This document shows, piece by piece, positions 1-10,650 of a stretch of 64,000 nucleotides of DNA. The notes beneath the pieces were generated by a model. That model was given only the letters and a program-made list of their open reading frames with translations. It searched no databases and was not told the DNA's origin. The stretch is from Nelumbo lutea (lineage: Eukaryota > Streptophyta > Magnoliopsida > Proteales > Nelumbonaceae): NCBI GenBank assembly GCA_022828595.1, contig JAKGHH010000008.1, positions 27,706,378 to 27,770,377 on the forward strand, read 5' to 3'. Each line of letters starts with the position of its first letter. The first letter of the stretch is position 1. Position numbers and translations under genes: made by a program.

Positions 1-3000
1 ACGTATGTGAACGGGCCAAGCAAACTCCCACTCCATTCCCAATAAGTGCGTCTTGAGCCTCTGCTCCATTTGATCTGATCCACTGTGATATTTGGTGTCC
101 CTACCACACTCCAACACATGATGGTGCTCGTTACTTCCTATCCATTGTTGATGACTTCAGCCACACAACTTGGATTTTCCTTATGAAACACAAATCAGAT
201 ACATACTCTCTCTTGGTTTCATTCTGTAATATGGTGCGCACACATATCAATACAGTTGTACGTGTGGTAAGATCTGACAATGGTGAAAAATTTCTATCAG
301 GGCCCATGCAGTCCTATTTTAGGTGGCCAAATCATTGTGGTTCCAAGCTTCGCTGCCGATATCATTTTGGGGAGAATGCATTCTGACTGCAGCCTACATC
401 ATAAATTGCCTTCTTGCAGTCCCTTTACAAAGAAAAACACCCTATGAGATGCTACTTGACAAAACCCCTAGTCATGAGCATTTCCGTACATTTGGGTGTC
501 CATGCTATGCCCAAGAACGACCTCCCAACAAGGACAAATTCGCCCCATGTGCTTCTTGTTGTATATTTGTGGGTTACCCTTATGGTCAAAAGGGGTACAA
601 GGTGTACAACCTTGAAACTAGTAGGTTCTTACATCTCGAGATGTGTCATTCTATGAGGATGTTTTCCCTTTTCAACAGCAACACACATCACCATCAGACA
701 ACAATCCGGGTATTGCCATCCCTTTACCACAAAATGATGATCCCTTCATTGATCCAGCAATCCATCACAATTCAATTGATGTTGGTCCCATCTCAGAGCC
801 CGTTAGCACTTCTCTTACCGACATCAATTCAGGAGAGCCACCCACAGAGATCCATTAATTGAAGGTTCATAATACATATCCACCACAGAGCCATCCGAAT
901 CCAGTCCTGTTCACAACACCTGTGTTCAGCCCTCACGACCTTACCGTGACAAATGACAGCCCGCACACCTAATGAATTACATTTGCAACATTCTCACTTC
1001 CTTGACTACCCTGAATGCTACTGCTTCTCTGCCCTCAGAACCAACCTCTTATTCTCAAGCCATCAAGGATCCAAATTGGTGTACAGCAATGGATGATGAA
1101 ATTGCTGCTCTAAAACATAACCATACATGGACAATTGTTGATCTACCACCTGGGAAGAAACCCATCGGCTCCAAATGGGTTTACAAATTAAAACTTCGGG
1201 CGAATGGTACAATCGAGCGATATAAAGCTTGTCTCGTAGCCATGGGATACAACCAAATTGAAGGACAAGACTACCATGATACATATGCACCCGTTGCAAA
1301 ATTGACAACACTGTGTTGCTTGTTGGCCCTTGCTGCTATTAAAGGGTGGGCTCTGCACCAACTAGATGTCAATAATGCCTTCTTACATGGTGATTTGATA
1401 AAAGAAGTATACATGTCCATTCCCTTGGGGTTTCCTAAACAAGCAAAGAACAAAGTCTACAAACTTCAAAAGTCCTTGTATGGACTTAAACAAGCATCCC
1501 GCTGCTGGTTTGAGAAGTTTGTTGCTGCTCTTCGTAAGTTTTGATTCACCCAGTCAGTGGCAGATTATTCTCTTTTCACATCCACTCAACCAGATTCCTT
1601 CGTTGCCGTTCTTTTATATGTTGATGACTTGGTCATTGCAGGCGATGACCCAATTCATTTGCTGCCCTCAAAGCCCACCTCAATGAATGCTTTCATCTCA
1701 AGGATCTAGGCCCACTTCGGTATTTTTTGGGCTTGGAGGACAGACTCAGGCATCTTTGTTTGTCAACACAAGTATGCCTTGGACATCATTACTGAAACTG
1801 GAATGATTGAATCTAATACTGTCTCACATCCCATGGAACAACAACGACAATTCATAGACATGGATAACCCATTACTAGAAGACCCTTCACAATACAGAAG
1901 ATTGGTGGGCCGCCTCATTAAATTGACCATTACACGGCCTGAACTCAGCTTTCCAGTCCATATGCTTTCACAATTCCTAAATGCTCCACGGGAGGAACAG
2001 ATGCAGGCCGCCAAGAGGATAGTTCGATACATTAAAACTAATCCAACACAAGTCATCTTCTTCTCTTCCTCTTCAGCTTTATCCCTTCATGCTTATTGTG
2101 ATTCAGATTGGGCCACATGTCCTTTAACGTGTCAATCCACAACTAGATATGTTACTATGTTGGGAACATCTGTCCTCTCTTGGAAGACGAAGAAACAAGC
2201 CACAATCTCCCGTTCGTTTGCTGAAGCTGAATATCGGGCTATGGCAATTAGACCTGTTCATGGGCCAGGCCGAGCTCGGGCCGGTCTTTTACTCATCATT
2301 AATAGAAATACGCTAGGATCGAGCCCGAGCCCGAAGCCCGACCTAATAAAAAAAATTACAATTTTCCCTATTCAAATTAGAATTAAAAATTCATATGGTT
2401 TTTTTTCCTATTTAAATGAACAATGGGCCTACAAGATGGGTTTTTCCTTTTCTTTTATATTTTAAAACATAGTTTTACATTCTTAAATCAAAAAATTTAT
2501 TCAAATGGGCATAATCACATAACCCATTTTAAATCTAATTTTAGGTCGGGCCGGGCTATTTTGACAAAACCCGAGCCTAGCTTGAATTTATTGTGGGTCG
2601 GGATTTTTGGCCTGAGTTTAAGCCCGCGGACCTATAAACATGTTCAAGCCCGTCAGGGGGCCAGGTCGGGCCGGACCGGCCCGTCGGGCCACCCGGCCCA
2701 TGAACAGGTCTAATGGCAATGGCCACAAGCGAGTTCATTTGGCTACTACATATTCTTTGTGACCTTACACTCTCCTTGACACAACCCATCCAACTCTTTT
2801 GTGATAGTCAAGCAGCCATACACATCGCCACCAATCCTATGTTTCGCGAAAGAACGAAACACATACATCGACTGTCACTTTGTCCAAGAATATGTACAAA
2901 AGAAGACTATTCAACTGCAACATCTTTCTACCAGATACTAGACTACCGATTTGTTCACCAAAACTCTCGGGGCAGACTAATTCCATTTTCTTCGTTCCAA

Positions 3001-3033
3001 GTTGGGCGTACCAAACTCCAACTTGAGGGGGGG
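1..3033 (+). mobile_element. Ty1/copia retrotransposon, 3' part of pol, decayed
   Basis: The window opens inside the integrase of a copia-type polyprotein. From about 63 the frame carries the integrase core with the HCD and RSDNGE motifs (first two catalytic Asp). The stretch that should hold the third acidic residue (Glu) and the PQQNG/ERKH region is deleted near 305-330, after which the frame shifts. A further frameshift lies near 640. Reverse transcriptase starts near 1050 and keeps WKxx-type spacing, the LDVNNAFLHG motif and the YVDD catalytic box near 1612, with a stop at 1542 and a frameshift after 1650. RNase H (CDSDWA, SWKTKKQ, AEAEYRAMA) follows and is split by a hAT element at 2249-2712. 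The pol frame ends at a purine tract (3025-3033) just before the 3' LTR. This element cannot be active. Copia order (integrase before RT) fixes the class. Confidence 0.93.
2249..2712. mobile_element. Non-autonomous hAT element (464 bp) in copia RNase H
   Basis: It has perfect 18-bp terminal inverted repeats, TAGACCTGTTCATGGGCC at the left and its complement at the right. They are flanked by an exact 8-bp target duplication ATGGCAAT (2241-2248 and 2713-2720), the hAT signature. Removing the element and one duplication rejoins the copia RNase H frame without a shift, so it landed in a then-intact frame. The subterminal GGCCCG/CGGGCC-rich arms match both ends of the hAT-B element at 40759-45861 in inverted orientation. 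It has no coding capacity and is best read as an internal-deletion derivative mobilised in trans. Confidence 0.95.
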
Positions 3034-3355
3034 TGTTAGCAAGGACACACGGCGGTTAGGTAGTTAAAACTAAAATACGCTGACCTGGCAAGACAGCTGT
3101 ACAGGATTCAAGATTGCAACTAATCTGCCTTTCCGTCACTTATAAATATGCAAATCTCTCTTGTATTTAATACATGGAAAACAGAGAAGTACATTTGACA
3201 ACTATGATTTTCTTTCATTGCAACCTTATTGCAAACTCTTTCCTGTGCTGAGATTTTCTCACTTCATCGCAAACCTGACGGTTTCTCAATTAGAAAGTAA
3301 AACCAGTGTACCATTACTCATACTATATATGTCATTCTGTCATAACCCCTTCTAG
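3034..3355 (+). mobile_element. Probable 3' LTR of the copia element
   Basis: A canonical TG start (TGTTAGCAAGG) directly follows the polypurine tract at 3025-3033. A TATA-like motif (TATAAATA) lies near 3141. I could not find a clear CA end or a target duplication, so the right edge is approximate. It may end anywhere from about 3300 to 3360. Confidence 0.6.
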
Positions 3356-3871
3356 CAACCAGATGATCCAAATCTCAACCAACCTAGTGTACCATTGATC
3401 ATACTATATTGGCCATTAAAATTCGGGAGACTGGACAGATAACACATCTAACCCCTGTTGGTTTTAAGCCATGATCCAATCAGAAAGTGGATCAGTTATC
3501 AATTAAATTCTCTGAAACAAACTTGGAAGCTAAAATTGGATTCTATGATTTACAAGACTTTCAGAAAGTGTAACCCATCCAAGATCATACTCACAAAATG
3601 ACTAATGAAGTTTTTATGCCTGTGAATTGTTGCAGAATAAGGTAGACATGCATGATCAATAATGAAGACCAAAGCAACATCAAATAAAATAATGAGGAAC
3701 TCATCGAAATATGATCACCATTGCCTGTAAAGAACTTCTAATTAACTAACAAGCAGAAGGATGAAAAGGAAGTGAAAATAGAGAGATATCACTTATATAC
3801 TAATGGTTTGCATAAAGTAAAGCATGTGAATTCAACAACTCAAAAAAAGAGCACGATAGAAGTACTCTTAC
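3356..3871. other. No gene seen; putative NUP43 intron 1 sequence
   Basis: This unique-looking AT-rich stretch has no coding signal on either strand. It begins just inside the splice donor of the nucleoporin exon, so it is most simply intron (read on the minus strand). The copia element would then also be intronic. Confidence 0.45.
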
Positions 3872-4506
3872 CAGTTGCCCTTGAACTGAGAAACTGCTCC
3901 ACCGGGTTTCCTTTGATCCCAATACTGAAGACTGAATCCTAAGCCCCCAGTCGCAAACTCGGCTGGCGAAGCCCACTTGACTGCTGTATAAGACACCAAC
4001 CCATGGCTATCGAAGACCCGACGGTAATTCAATTTGGAATCCCCAATAGTTACTAAATTCACCCTCCCATCTTCACCCACGCTAACACATTCAGAACCAG
4101 TACCTTGCAAATCAATTCCCGAAATGGGTCCAGCATGGAATGACTTCTCAGCGAGTGAGAGCTCCGATTCAAGAGAAGCATCGACCGGGTCAGTGAAGAG
4201 GAAGTGGAGAGAACCCATATAGGTGGATGCCGCGACGAGAGGTTTTTGAGGGATTTGAGAAACTCTGAGGGTCGAAATTCTGGCGGGAGATGCCCACGAA
4301 GATTGAAGGTGGAGGTTTGATGGGTTCGAGCGGTTCAGGGCCTGAATCTCGATCGAGGAAACATCGGAATCGGAGTCGTGGAGCGCAAGAACAGCGAATC
4401 TCTCGAATGCAGAGAGGGGAGAAAGCCAGCGAAGGGCGTCTATGTATTTAGGTTGTGGGATTCTGTGGATTTGCAGTGTCCCTACACCTTCGGCCACCAT
4501 CGCCAT
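3872..4506 (-). CDS. NUP43: NUP43-like WD40 nucleoporin, exon 1 (5' part only)
   Basis: The 211 codons start at ATG 4506 (an in-frame ATG at 4500 is an alternative). The N-terminus (IHRIPQPKYIDALRWLSPLS) and the following HDSDSD, LQSSWASP, GSLHFLFTDP and VGEDGRVNLVTIG motifs match plant Nup43, a beta-propeller subunit of the Y-shaped Nup107-160 scaffold of the nuclear pore. WD-like segments end with FATGGLGFSLQYWDQRKPGG. The frame then meets a strong donor (CAACTG^GTAAGAG, G at 3872), giving phase 2. The usual family length is about 350 residues, so roughly 40% is missing. No downstream exon is visible between 3871 and 1; it must lie beyond the window behind the copia insertion, or the gene is truncated. 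It is divergent from the DnaJ-like gene at 5143. Confidence 0.82.
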
Positions 4507-5142
4507 TGTTAGGGGATTTCTGAGGTTTTGCTACTTTGCTACTCTCCACTGGGTGGGAAAATCCTTTTGTTCCGTAGCTTCCAAAATATATATTTACCTA
4601 AATGCCCCTGAATTTTCAACTTATTCATTCAATATTTTCGTATAAAACGTCGTTGCCAGCATTAATGTTCAGAAACCGTTCTCCTTATCTTCTTCTTCTT
4701 TCCGAGAGGATCAGAAAAATAGAGGAAGCTCGGACCCAATTGGGGCAGGAAGCGAAATCTGACTGGAAATTTGAGAACCCATCACTAGATTGTCTCTGTC
4801 CGTTGATACCCGCGGCCAGGTATACTCTTCCCCTCCCTCAAAGCAAATTGTGGTGTCTATTTCTTATGATTTCAGTTGATATGCAAAGAAAAAGCCTAGT
4901 TGCTTTGAAATTCTCAGTGGATTTTGAAGATTTCTCTCATTCTCTCTTTAGAATGTTCTTTCTGTTTCTTTGTCAAGAGTGGGAAATAAGGAGTTCTGAT
5001 TGCTTTTTCTGTAACTTGACAGAGAGTTCATTAGTGATTGATGATTGGCTACAACTTCTCCGACATTTTTTTTTCCTTTTTTTCAGTTTGGTCGTTGGAA
5101 GGTTGTGAACGAGTTGAGGAATTAAGCAAAGGTCGGGAAATA
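4507..5142. promoter_or_regulatory. Divergent promoter / 5' UTR region between NUP43 and DnaJ-like genes
   Basis: 636 bp separate the two start codons. Short pyrimidine-rich leaders (CTTCTTCTTC near 4688) and a possible 5'-UTR intron donor (CCAG^GTATAC near 4815) lie on the plus side. No clear TATA box can be assigned. The 168-codon open frame here (4602-5108) has no recognisable domain and is treated as leader. Confidence 0.4.
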
Positions 5143-8100
5143 ATGGAAAATATCACAGCGAGTGAATTAGCAGGGTTTGGTGTTGGTACTCTCTTACTTT
5201 GTGCCACTATTGCGGCCCCCAAAGTGGATGCCTTCATTTCAGCTTCTCAAAGGAGGTGAGGCTATCTTTGCTTTGCGTTGGGTTCTGTTTGTGGGTGTTA
5301 GTCGGTCAAGTATTTTAGTTCATGCAGCTTTTGACTGTAAACAAGAGCAGAAAAGAAAACAGAGAAAAATAATCTTAATATGACATTCCTATTTGCTAGG
5401 ATGAACTGCTTTTAAGTATAATTGATAAAATAAGCAAACTTGTTGTTTATTAACCTATTTGCTTTTGGATTTATTTCTGTTGGTGTTTTGTTTTCTTGTT
5501 GAAGATTCTAGTTGGGTTTAGTTTAAGGAAATAAGGATTATTTTTAGGTTGTATTAATTTGGCAAATCTTTCCATGTGGTCTTGTGGCTTTGGCAAGCTC
5601 GGAGGGCCAAAAATTGGCCCTTTTCTGTTCCGTTTCTGGGAAGATCAGAAGATGTATGTCCAAAAAAACTCAAGAATATCAAAATTGGCAAATTTTGGGA
5701 AGTTTCAAATGAAGCTTTTGAATTTTTCCACGTGATAAATAGCCTTTAAATGTGTTTTTGAAAGCTTTTCTTGCAATGTCTTTTGAAGGGCTATACAAAG
5801 GGGTAGCCCAACTCCAAACCATAATCCCCCCAACCCAGGTGCAGGCAGGATTCGATCCCAAGTCTCCCCAACCCAGCTGGTTGCCACCTTTCATGTTTCT
5901 GAAAACTTAGTATGTGGAGCCACTTACAAAACAGTCCATCTTTAAAAACAAGACCCAAAAGTTCAATGCATCATTTGACCATGTAGAGCTGTTAGATGAT
6001 CTTTCTGAAAAAAGACTTCTCAAATGGCACTTAGTTTTGCTTGGTCACTGGATTGAGTATCAAATACACAAAGGTATTTAGGCCCCGTTCGTTTTTCGGT
6101 AAGTTATTTAAATGCACTTATCCGGGTAAGTGTTTCCCAGGAAAAACTTACCTAAGTAATTGCATTTACCCATGCTTTCTTATTTCTCAGGTAAATAAGG
6201 TAATGACCATTTTAGTCATAAAAATCAATTATTAAAAGGGGCATTTTTGTCCCATTTAAGTGTTAGCAACTTTCCTTCTAGGTGGAAAAAGTTATTTACC
6301 CACCTAGGAGATGGGTATCACTTTGCTAGGAAAATAAACTTTCCCTGGTTCCCACATTAATATGAAAAATGAACATGGTATTCTTGGTCAATGGAAACCA
6401 AAATCCCATTGACCAACTTTCCCCCTTCTCAAAATCCAAAAAAAGAATGCCCCCTTAGTTAAACCTTTGAAGGTTATAAGAAAATAAAATCTAAATTTGC
6501 TATTGAGGTAGAAGGCATCAACAGAACAAGGCAGTGGAAAGTAAGTTCCTGACTTAAGAAATATGGTTATAAAGAATAAATTACAAGGAAAATTTTGTCA
6601 TTGTCCCTTCACAAAAAGCTATGGATATAAAGGAAAAGAATAGTTATGGAACTATATCTGTTAGAAAATGAATGTTGACTCCCTTTTCCTTCCTCTTTAA
6701 CGCCATATTAAGATGGAGTGCAGAACGTTGTATTTGCTTATTCAAGCCTATTAATTTTAATAACTATTGGGCTGTCAATGGGTTGGGCAGACCTGATAGA
6801 CCCAAACCGAGCCAACCCAATTATATAGGGTATGTATTATAATTGGATCGGCATCAGTTGTGGTTGTTCTAAATCGGTTATGCACATATTCATTGGGTTG
6901 GGACTTAGGGCTTGTTTGTTTCCTCTTAGCTCTTACCTCGTAAGAGGAATCTTTAAGAGAAAATTGGTTGTTTATTTCCTCTTATCTCTTATCTCTTAAA
7001 GTGCAATCATACAACTTTTTGTTTTCCAATGATACTCCAAAAAGATGAACACAAACTTTTATATATGGGGTCAAAATGGATATTTGATAGTTTTCAGAAT
7101 TCAGAATTTAGAATGCAGAACAACATTCTCTGCATTCAAAGTTCAGAGGAAAGAAAAGTTCGTCAATACCAATATACCTCTTAATGTAATTATTACAATT
7201 TCAGATGTCAAACTTAAGAACAAATTAACATGCCCTTAGTCTACCTAGACCCCTACCAGACCTGACCAATTGACAACACTACATAATTAAGGGTTCATTT
7301 GGTTCATACTTCATAAACAGGATCAAAATTGGAATCGGAATCAGAATCACCTATTCCTGATGTCTATTAGGTTTAGTCAGGAATCGGAATTAGATTCCAG
7401 TTGTTGTTTAGTCATTTGGAGTTGAAATCAGAATCACTTGAAATTTTCAATTTTATATTAGTCTATTTATTATTTTATTAAAACTTTTATTAACATTTTA
7501 TGAATATATAATTATTATTTTATTCATAATTTGTTATTATTACTTTATTGGCATTTAATAATTAATATCTTATTATTTATCATTAATTTATGAATATTTT
7601 GTTAATATAGTATTATTTTATAATGACTTTAATAATATTTTATTGTTTTATTGTTATTTTCTTATTAGTTTGTTAATTATTCTATTATTTTTGTTTATTA
7701 TTTTAAAATTAATTTATTATTATTTAATAAATAAGTATTTTGTTATACTTCTATTATTTTATTAATATTTTATTTCTATTTAATTATTAATATATTCTTA
7801 TTTTATTATTATTATCTTATTGTTACTTTATAATATTTCATTATTTAATTATTAATGTTTTATTGTTATTTCATAAATTGGTTATTAATATTGTATTATT
7901 ATTATTATTAGGGTTTGGGGTTTTTTGTCATGAATTCTTTACTTCTTTACAAACTTTGCCCCATTCCCTCCTTGGAGGGGGAGGTGAAATGGCCATTGCC
8001 CATATGGGGGAATCCCATTCCACCAAAAATGAGAACCAGAATCTCATTCCTACCAAACCAACAACTGGATTAGAATGGTCCATTCCGATTCTGATTCCAG

Positions 8101-9541
8101 GCACCTATTCCAGGAAACTAAATGGACCCTAAGATTGAATTTATGTTAAATAAGCATAAAGATTTGTGCTTTTAAAGTGCAAAATCAAGAATTGTGCTTT
8201 TAAAGCTCAAAATCAAGAATTAGGATTTGTGCTTTGGGTTTAAAAGTGGTTCAGCTTCAGAATGTAATATTTTTAAAAGCTACTGCTATCAAATATTCAA
8301 AACACTTTTTGGCTCACTTTTGTTTCCCACTATCAAAGCTCAAAAGCAAAAGCTTAGCCAAATGGGACCCAAATTATTTTATGAATTTTTATCACTATGC
8401 GAATCAATCGATTTAAACAGGATTTGTGCAACCAAATTGGCATATTTTTGTTTTTAAGGCTGTGTTTGATTGCAATGCAAATAAATTTGCACTGATGTAA
8501 AACCAGGCAGTGCAAACGATTTGAGTGTAAATTATGATATATTTTTGTTTCAAATCTTAACTTATTTTGTTTGACTGTAGTAAAAATGAAGTAAATTAAG
8601 ATATCAAGCAGAATGAAGTAAAACTTAAAACAAAATTAAACAAGAATTTGCATTTTTTTCATTTGCCCTCCCATACATTTATACTAGTGCAAATAAAATT
8701 GCACTGCAAGTCTGCAACCAAACAGACTAAGGTGGCAAAATATGCAATTACAATATCCTTATGTTGATTGAAGAACTTTTAGACCAAGATCTCTATCACC
8801 TATTTACACTAATGTTTTCAAACTGTCATTGACCCGGGTTGTTGAACTAGTGGCCCGGTGACCCAGGCAGCTGACTGGGTCCTGGGTGTTTTGACAGTCT
8901 GACCCGGTCCAAACCCACCACCCATCCAGCTTTCCTGATAAATAATCTGGAGTTTAAGTACCCGTTTGGGAGGGCTTTCATGCAGCGGTTTATGACGTTA
9001 TATGAGTTTAGAAGCTTGAAATGCCATGAAGCCGTGTTTGATAAAAATCCGAAAAGCCAGGAATAGGCTTACATGAGTTGTAAAATGGACTTTGGTGAAC
9101 TCAGGTAGCTTCTCCAAAGCGGCTCAGTCAACACAGAAGCCCTTCCAAACGGGCTCTAAACTGATTTGTACTTCTATGCACTGATTTTCCTTTTTATTTA
9201 TAGAAATACTGACATCAGTGCTGGCCATGCTTAAAGTCTGTATTAATATGGTTTAGGTTCATAATCATGTTGAAACTTCTTTTTGGATTTGGTGATGACA
9301 ACTAACTCATTATATACACAGTTCCCTTGGTATGTGCAAAAGATGCGGTGATTTGAGGATGATAGCTTGCACAAGATGTAAGGGAGTTGGGTCTGTCAAA
9401 GGTGGACTGTTCAATTTTGGCTTTGTAGATGACATATTTGAGCAATTTGGGGGTAGTGGGATGAAGGGGAAGTCCATCTCTTGCACCCAATGCCAAGCCA
9501 GAGGACACATGCCCTGTCCCATCTGTTCTAATCTGCCATAA
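5143..9541 (+). CDS. Small DnaJ-type zinc-finger (CxxC) membrane-anchored protein, two exons
   Basis: CDS = 5143-5255 joined to 9322-9541 (333 nt, 110 residues). Exon 1 ends at a GTGAG donor and exon 2 starts after TATATACACAG; the phase-2 join gives a continuous frame. Residues about 10-28 are hydrophobic (FGVGTLLLCATIAAP), a likely membrane or signal segment. The C-terminal half has four CxxC-type pairs (CKRC, CTRCKGVG, CTQCQARG, CPIC), the pattern of the DnaJ cysteine-rich zinc domain found without a J-domain in BSD2-like and SSUH2-like plant proteins. I infer a thiol/zinc chaperone-like role, but the substrate is unknown. The 4066-bp intron holds at least five MITEs. A diverged duplicate at 15385-16942 lacks the 5' end. 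Start choice: first ATG of the hydrophobic segment. Confidence 0.8.
6081..6454. mobile_element. Tourist/PIF-Harbinger-like MITE (374 bp), intronic
   Basis: The left end is GGCCCCGTTCG and the right end GAATGCCCCC, with TTA on both sides (6078-6080, 6455-6457), the 3-bp target duplication typical of PIF/Harbinger. Related copies are at 37195-37571 and, in reverse and split, at 40652-46140. Confidence 0.82.
6769..7285. mobile_element. Degenerate hAT-like repeat, intronic
   Basis: The left arm GGGCTGTCAATGGGTTGGGC and the right arm ending ACCAATTGACAACAC are inverted relatives. This is the GGGCTGTCAATGG type of end common to plant hAT MITEs. No clean target duplication was found. It is interrupted by the element at 6908-7235. 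Confidence 0.5.
6908..7235. mobile_element. MITE (328 bp) nested in a hAT-like repeat
   Basis: Ends are GGGCTTGTTTG and CAAATTAACATGCCC, flanked by TTA on both sides (6905-6907, 7236-7238). A diverged relative begins at about 10397. The internal open frame (7045-7239) has no known domain. Confidence 0.7.
7291..8129. mobile_element. MITE with AT-rich core (839 bp), intronic
   Basis: Imperfect inverted ends GGGTTCATTTGG and GGGTCCATTTAG (complement of the right end) are flanked by TAA on both sides (7288-7290, 8130-8132). The arms carry short GGAATC/GATTCC motifs in opposite orientation. The core (about 7450-7910) is almost pure A+T with TTATTATT-like runs. The 3-bp duplication suggests PIF/Harbinger affinity. 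Confidence 0.78.
8458..8727. mobile_element. MITE (270 bp), GGCTGTGTTTG family, intronic
   Basis: Left end GGCTGTGTTTGATTGCA and right end TGCAACCAAACAGAC are inverted relatives, flanked by TAA on both sides (8455-8457, 8728-8730). Ends resemble those of the 17224, 19115 and 51856 elements, although the interiors differ. Confidence 0.78.
8958..9156. mobile_element. MITE (199 bp), intronic
   Basis: Ends GTACCCGTTTGGGAGGGCTT and AAGCCCTTCCAAACGGGCTC are inverted repeats, flanked by TAA on both sides (8955-8957, 9157-9159). The duplicated copy of this intron near 16050 runs through the site without the element, an independent empty-site control. Confidence 0.83.
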
Positions 9542-10396
9542 GTGTGCTCACCAGACATTCTTTCCCCCTTTTATACTTCAAAGTATCATTGTAATATACA
9601 AGTATACAACCTATTGGAAAATTCACTTCTATATTGTTGTTGTAGTAATTGATAAATCATATCTGAATTATTAAATCATATAGTCAGTTTCTGGTCTATT
9701 GATTTTTTTTTAATCAAGGTCTATTGAGTTCTATTCTATGTTTCTTAGCTGAGCTCTGGCCCCAAGCTGACTAAATCTATCAAATTAATAATCTAGTCTA
9801 TATGTTTTTCAATATGGTGGATCTTGTCAGGAAGCAATCAAATTGGTGAGAAGAAGGGGAAGAGAATTATATAAACCTTAATTTCCTTCTATCTTCAATC
9901 ACAACAAACCTGGTTGACTTGAATAGAAATTATGAGGAATTTCACTCATTTTCTGATAAATCAAACACAGCCTTAAACAGAAACTATCCTTAAATCTAAG
10001 ATTTTCTTCATTAAAGGGTTGATATTTGTTAACCTACTCAGGCCAGACACAACTTGGTGAAGATGCTACACCAGTATCGATTCTACTCTTTTTGGGGCTT
10101 ATTGGTCAATGGTCATGAGATATATTCAAGATCCAGACTCATCATAATCGTATTGGAGGCATTAGGTTCAGTCTGGTGTGCTAATTTTCTATTGATTGGT
10201 ATATATAAAATAAAAGAATTTAGAACTTGAAAGACAGTAGGTGAAAATGCAGACACAGGGAGCTTCACACCTCTTCCAATTTTCTCTTTATATTTGAAAC
10301 AGAGATTGGTAGAAATTCAGTCCCAGATTGATCAGAAAATAAATTCCCCAAAGACCCCAAGAACACAGCGATAACCCCATTTTTCATTTGTAAGGG
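9542..10396. other. 3' flank of the DnaJ-like gene; no further gene seen
   Basis: The stretch contains the 3' UTR and flank, which are shared with the duplicate block. No open frame with coding character and no identifiable polyadenylation hexamer stand out. Confidence 0.5.
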
Positions 10397-10650
10397 TCTG
10401 TTCATTTCCTCCGAACTCTTTATCTCTTAAGAGGAATTTTTTAATTTTAAGAGAAAAATGGTTGTTCGATTCCTCTTATCTCTTAAATTGCAATCACACA
10501 ATTTTTTATTTTTCAATGATACCCCCAAAAAGACAAACAAAAACTTTCATATATGGAGTCAAAATGGATATTTGACAATTTTCATGATTTAGAATTCAGA
10601 ACAACATTCTTTGTATTCAAAGTTCATAGGAAAGAAAAGTTTACCAAAAC
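10397..10650. repeat. Diverged copy of the 6908-7235 MITE family
   Basis: The GGGTCTGTTCATTTCCTC end, the CTCTTATCTCTTAAA motif, the TCAAAATGGATATTTGA motif and the TTCAAAGTTCA motif line up in order with 6908-7165. The right edge is not resolved. Confidence 0.6.

Larger units (their letters stand above)
5229..10390. repeat. Segmental duplication, block A
   Basis: This block aligns in direct orientation with 15385-18430. Anchors include the exon 1 end (5230), the AAACCTTTG segment near 6463, the GACCCGG segment near 8830, exon 2, the AGAGAATTATATAAACC segment near 9860, the CTACTC segment near 10085 and GAGCTTCACACCTCTTCCAA near 10260. Block A is longer mainly because of MITE insertions. Confidence 0.85.

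Noticed and set aside
4602..5108. 168-codon plus-strand open frame upstream of the DnaJ-like gene
   Set aside because: No recognisable domain; overlaps the divergent promoter and leader and is not needed to explain the downstream gene.
7440..7910. Very AT-rich tract that could be read as a matrix-attachment region or origin
   Set aside because: It lies between matched inverted arms with TAA duplications and is explained as a MITE core.
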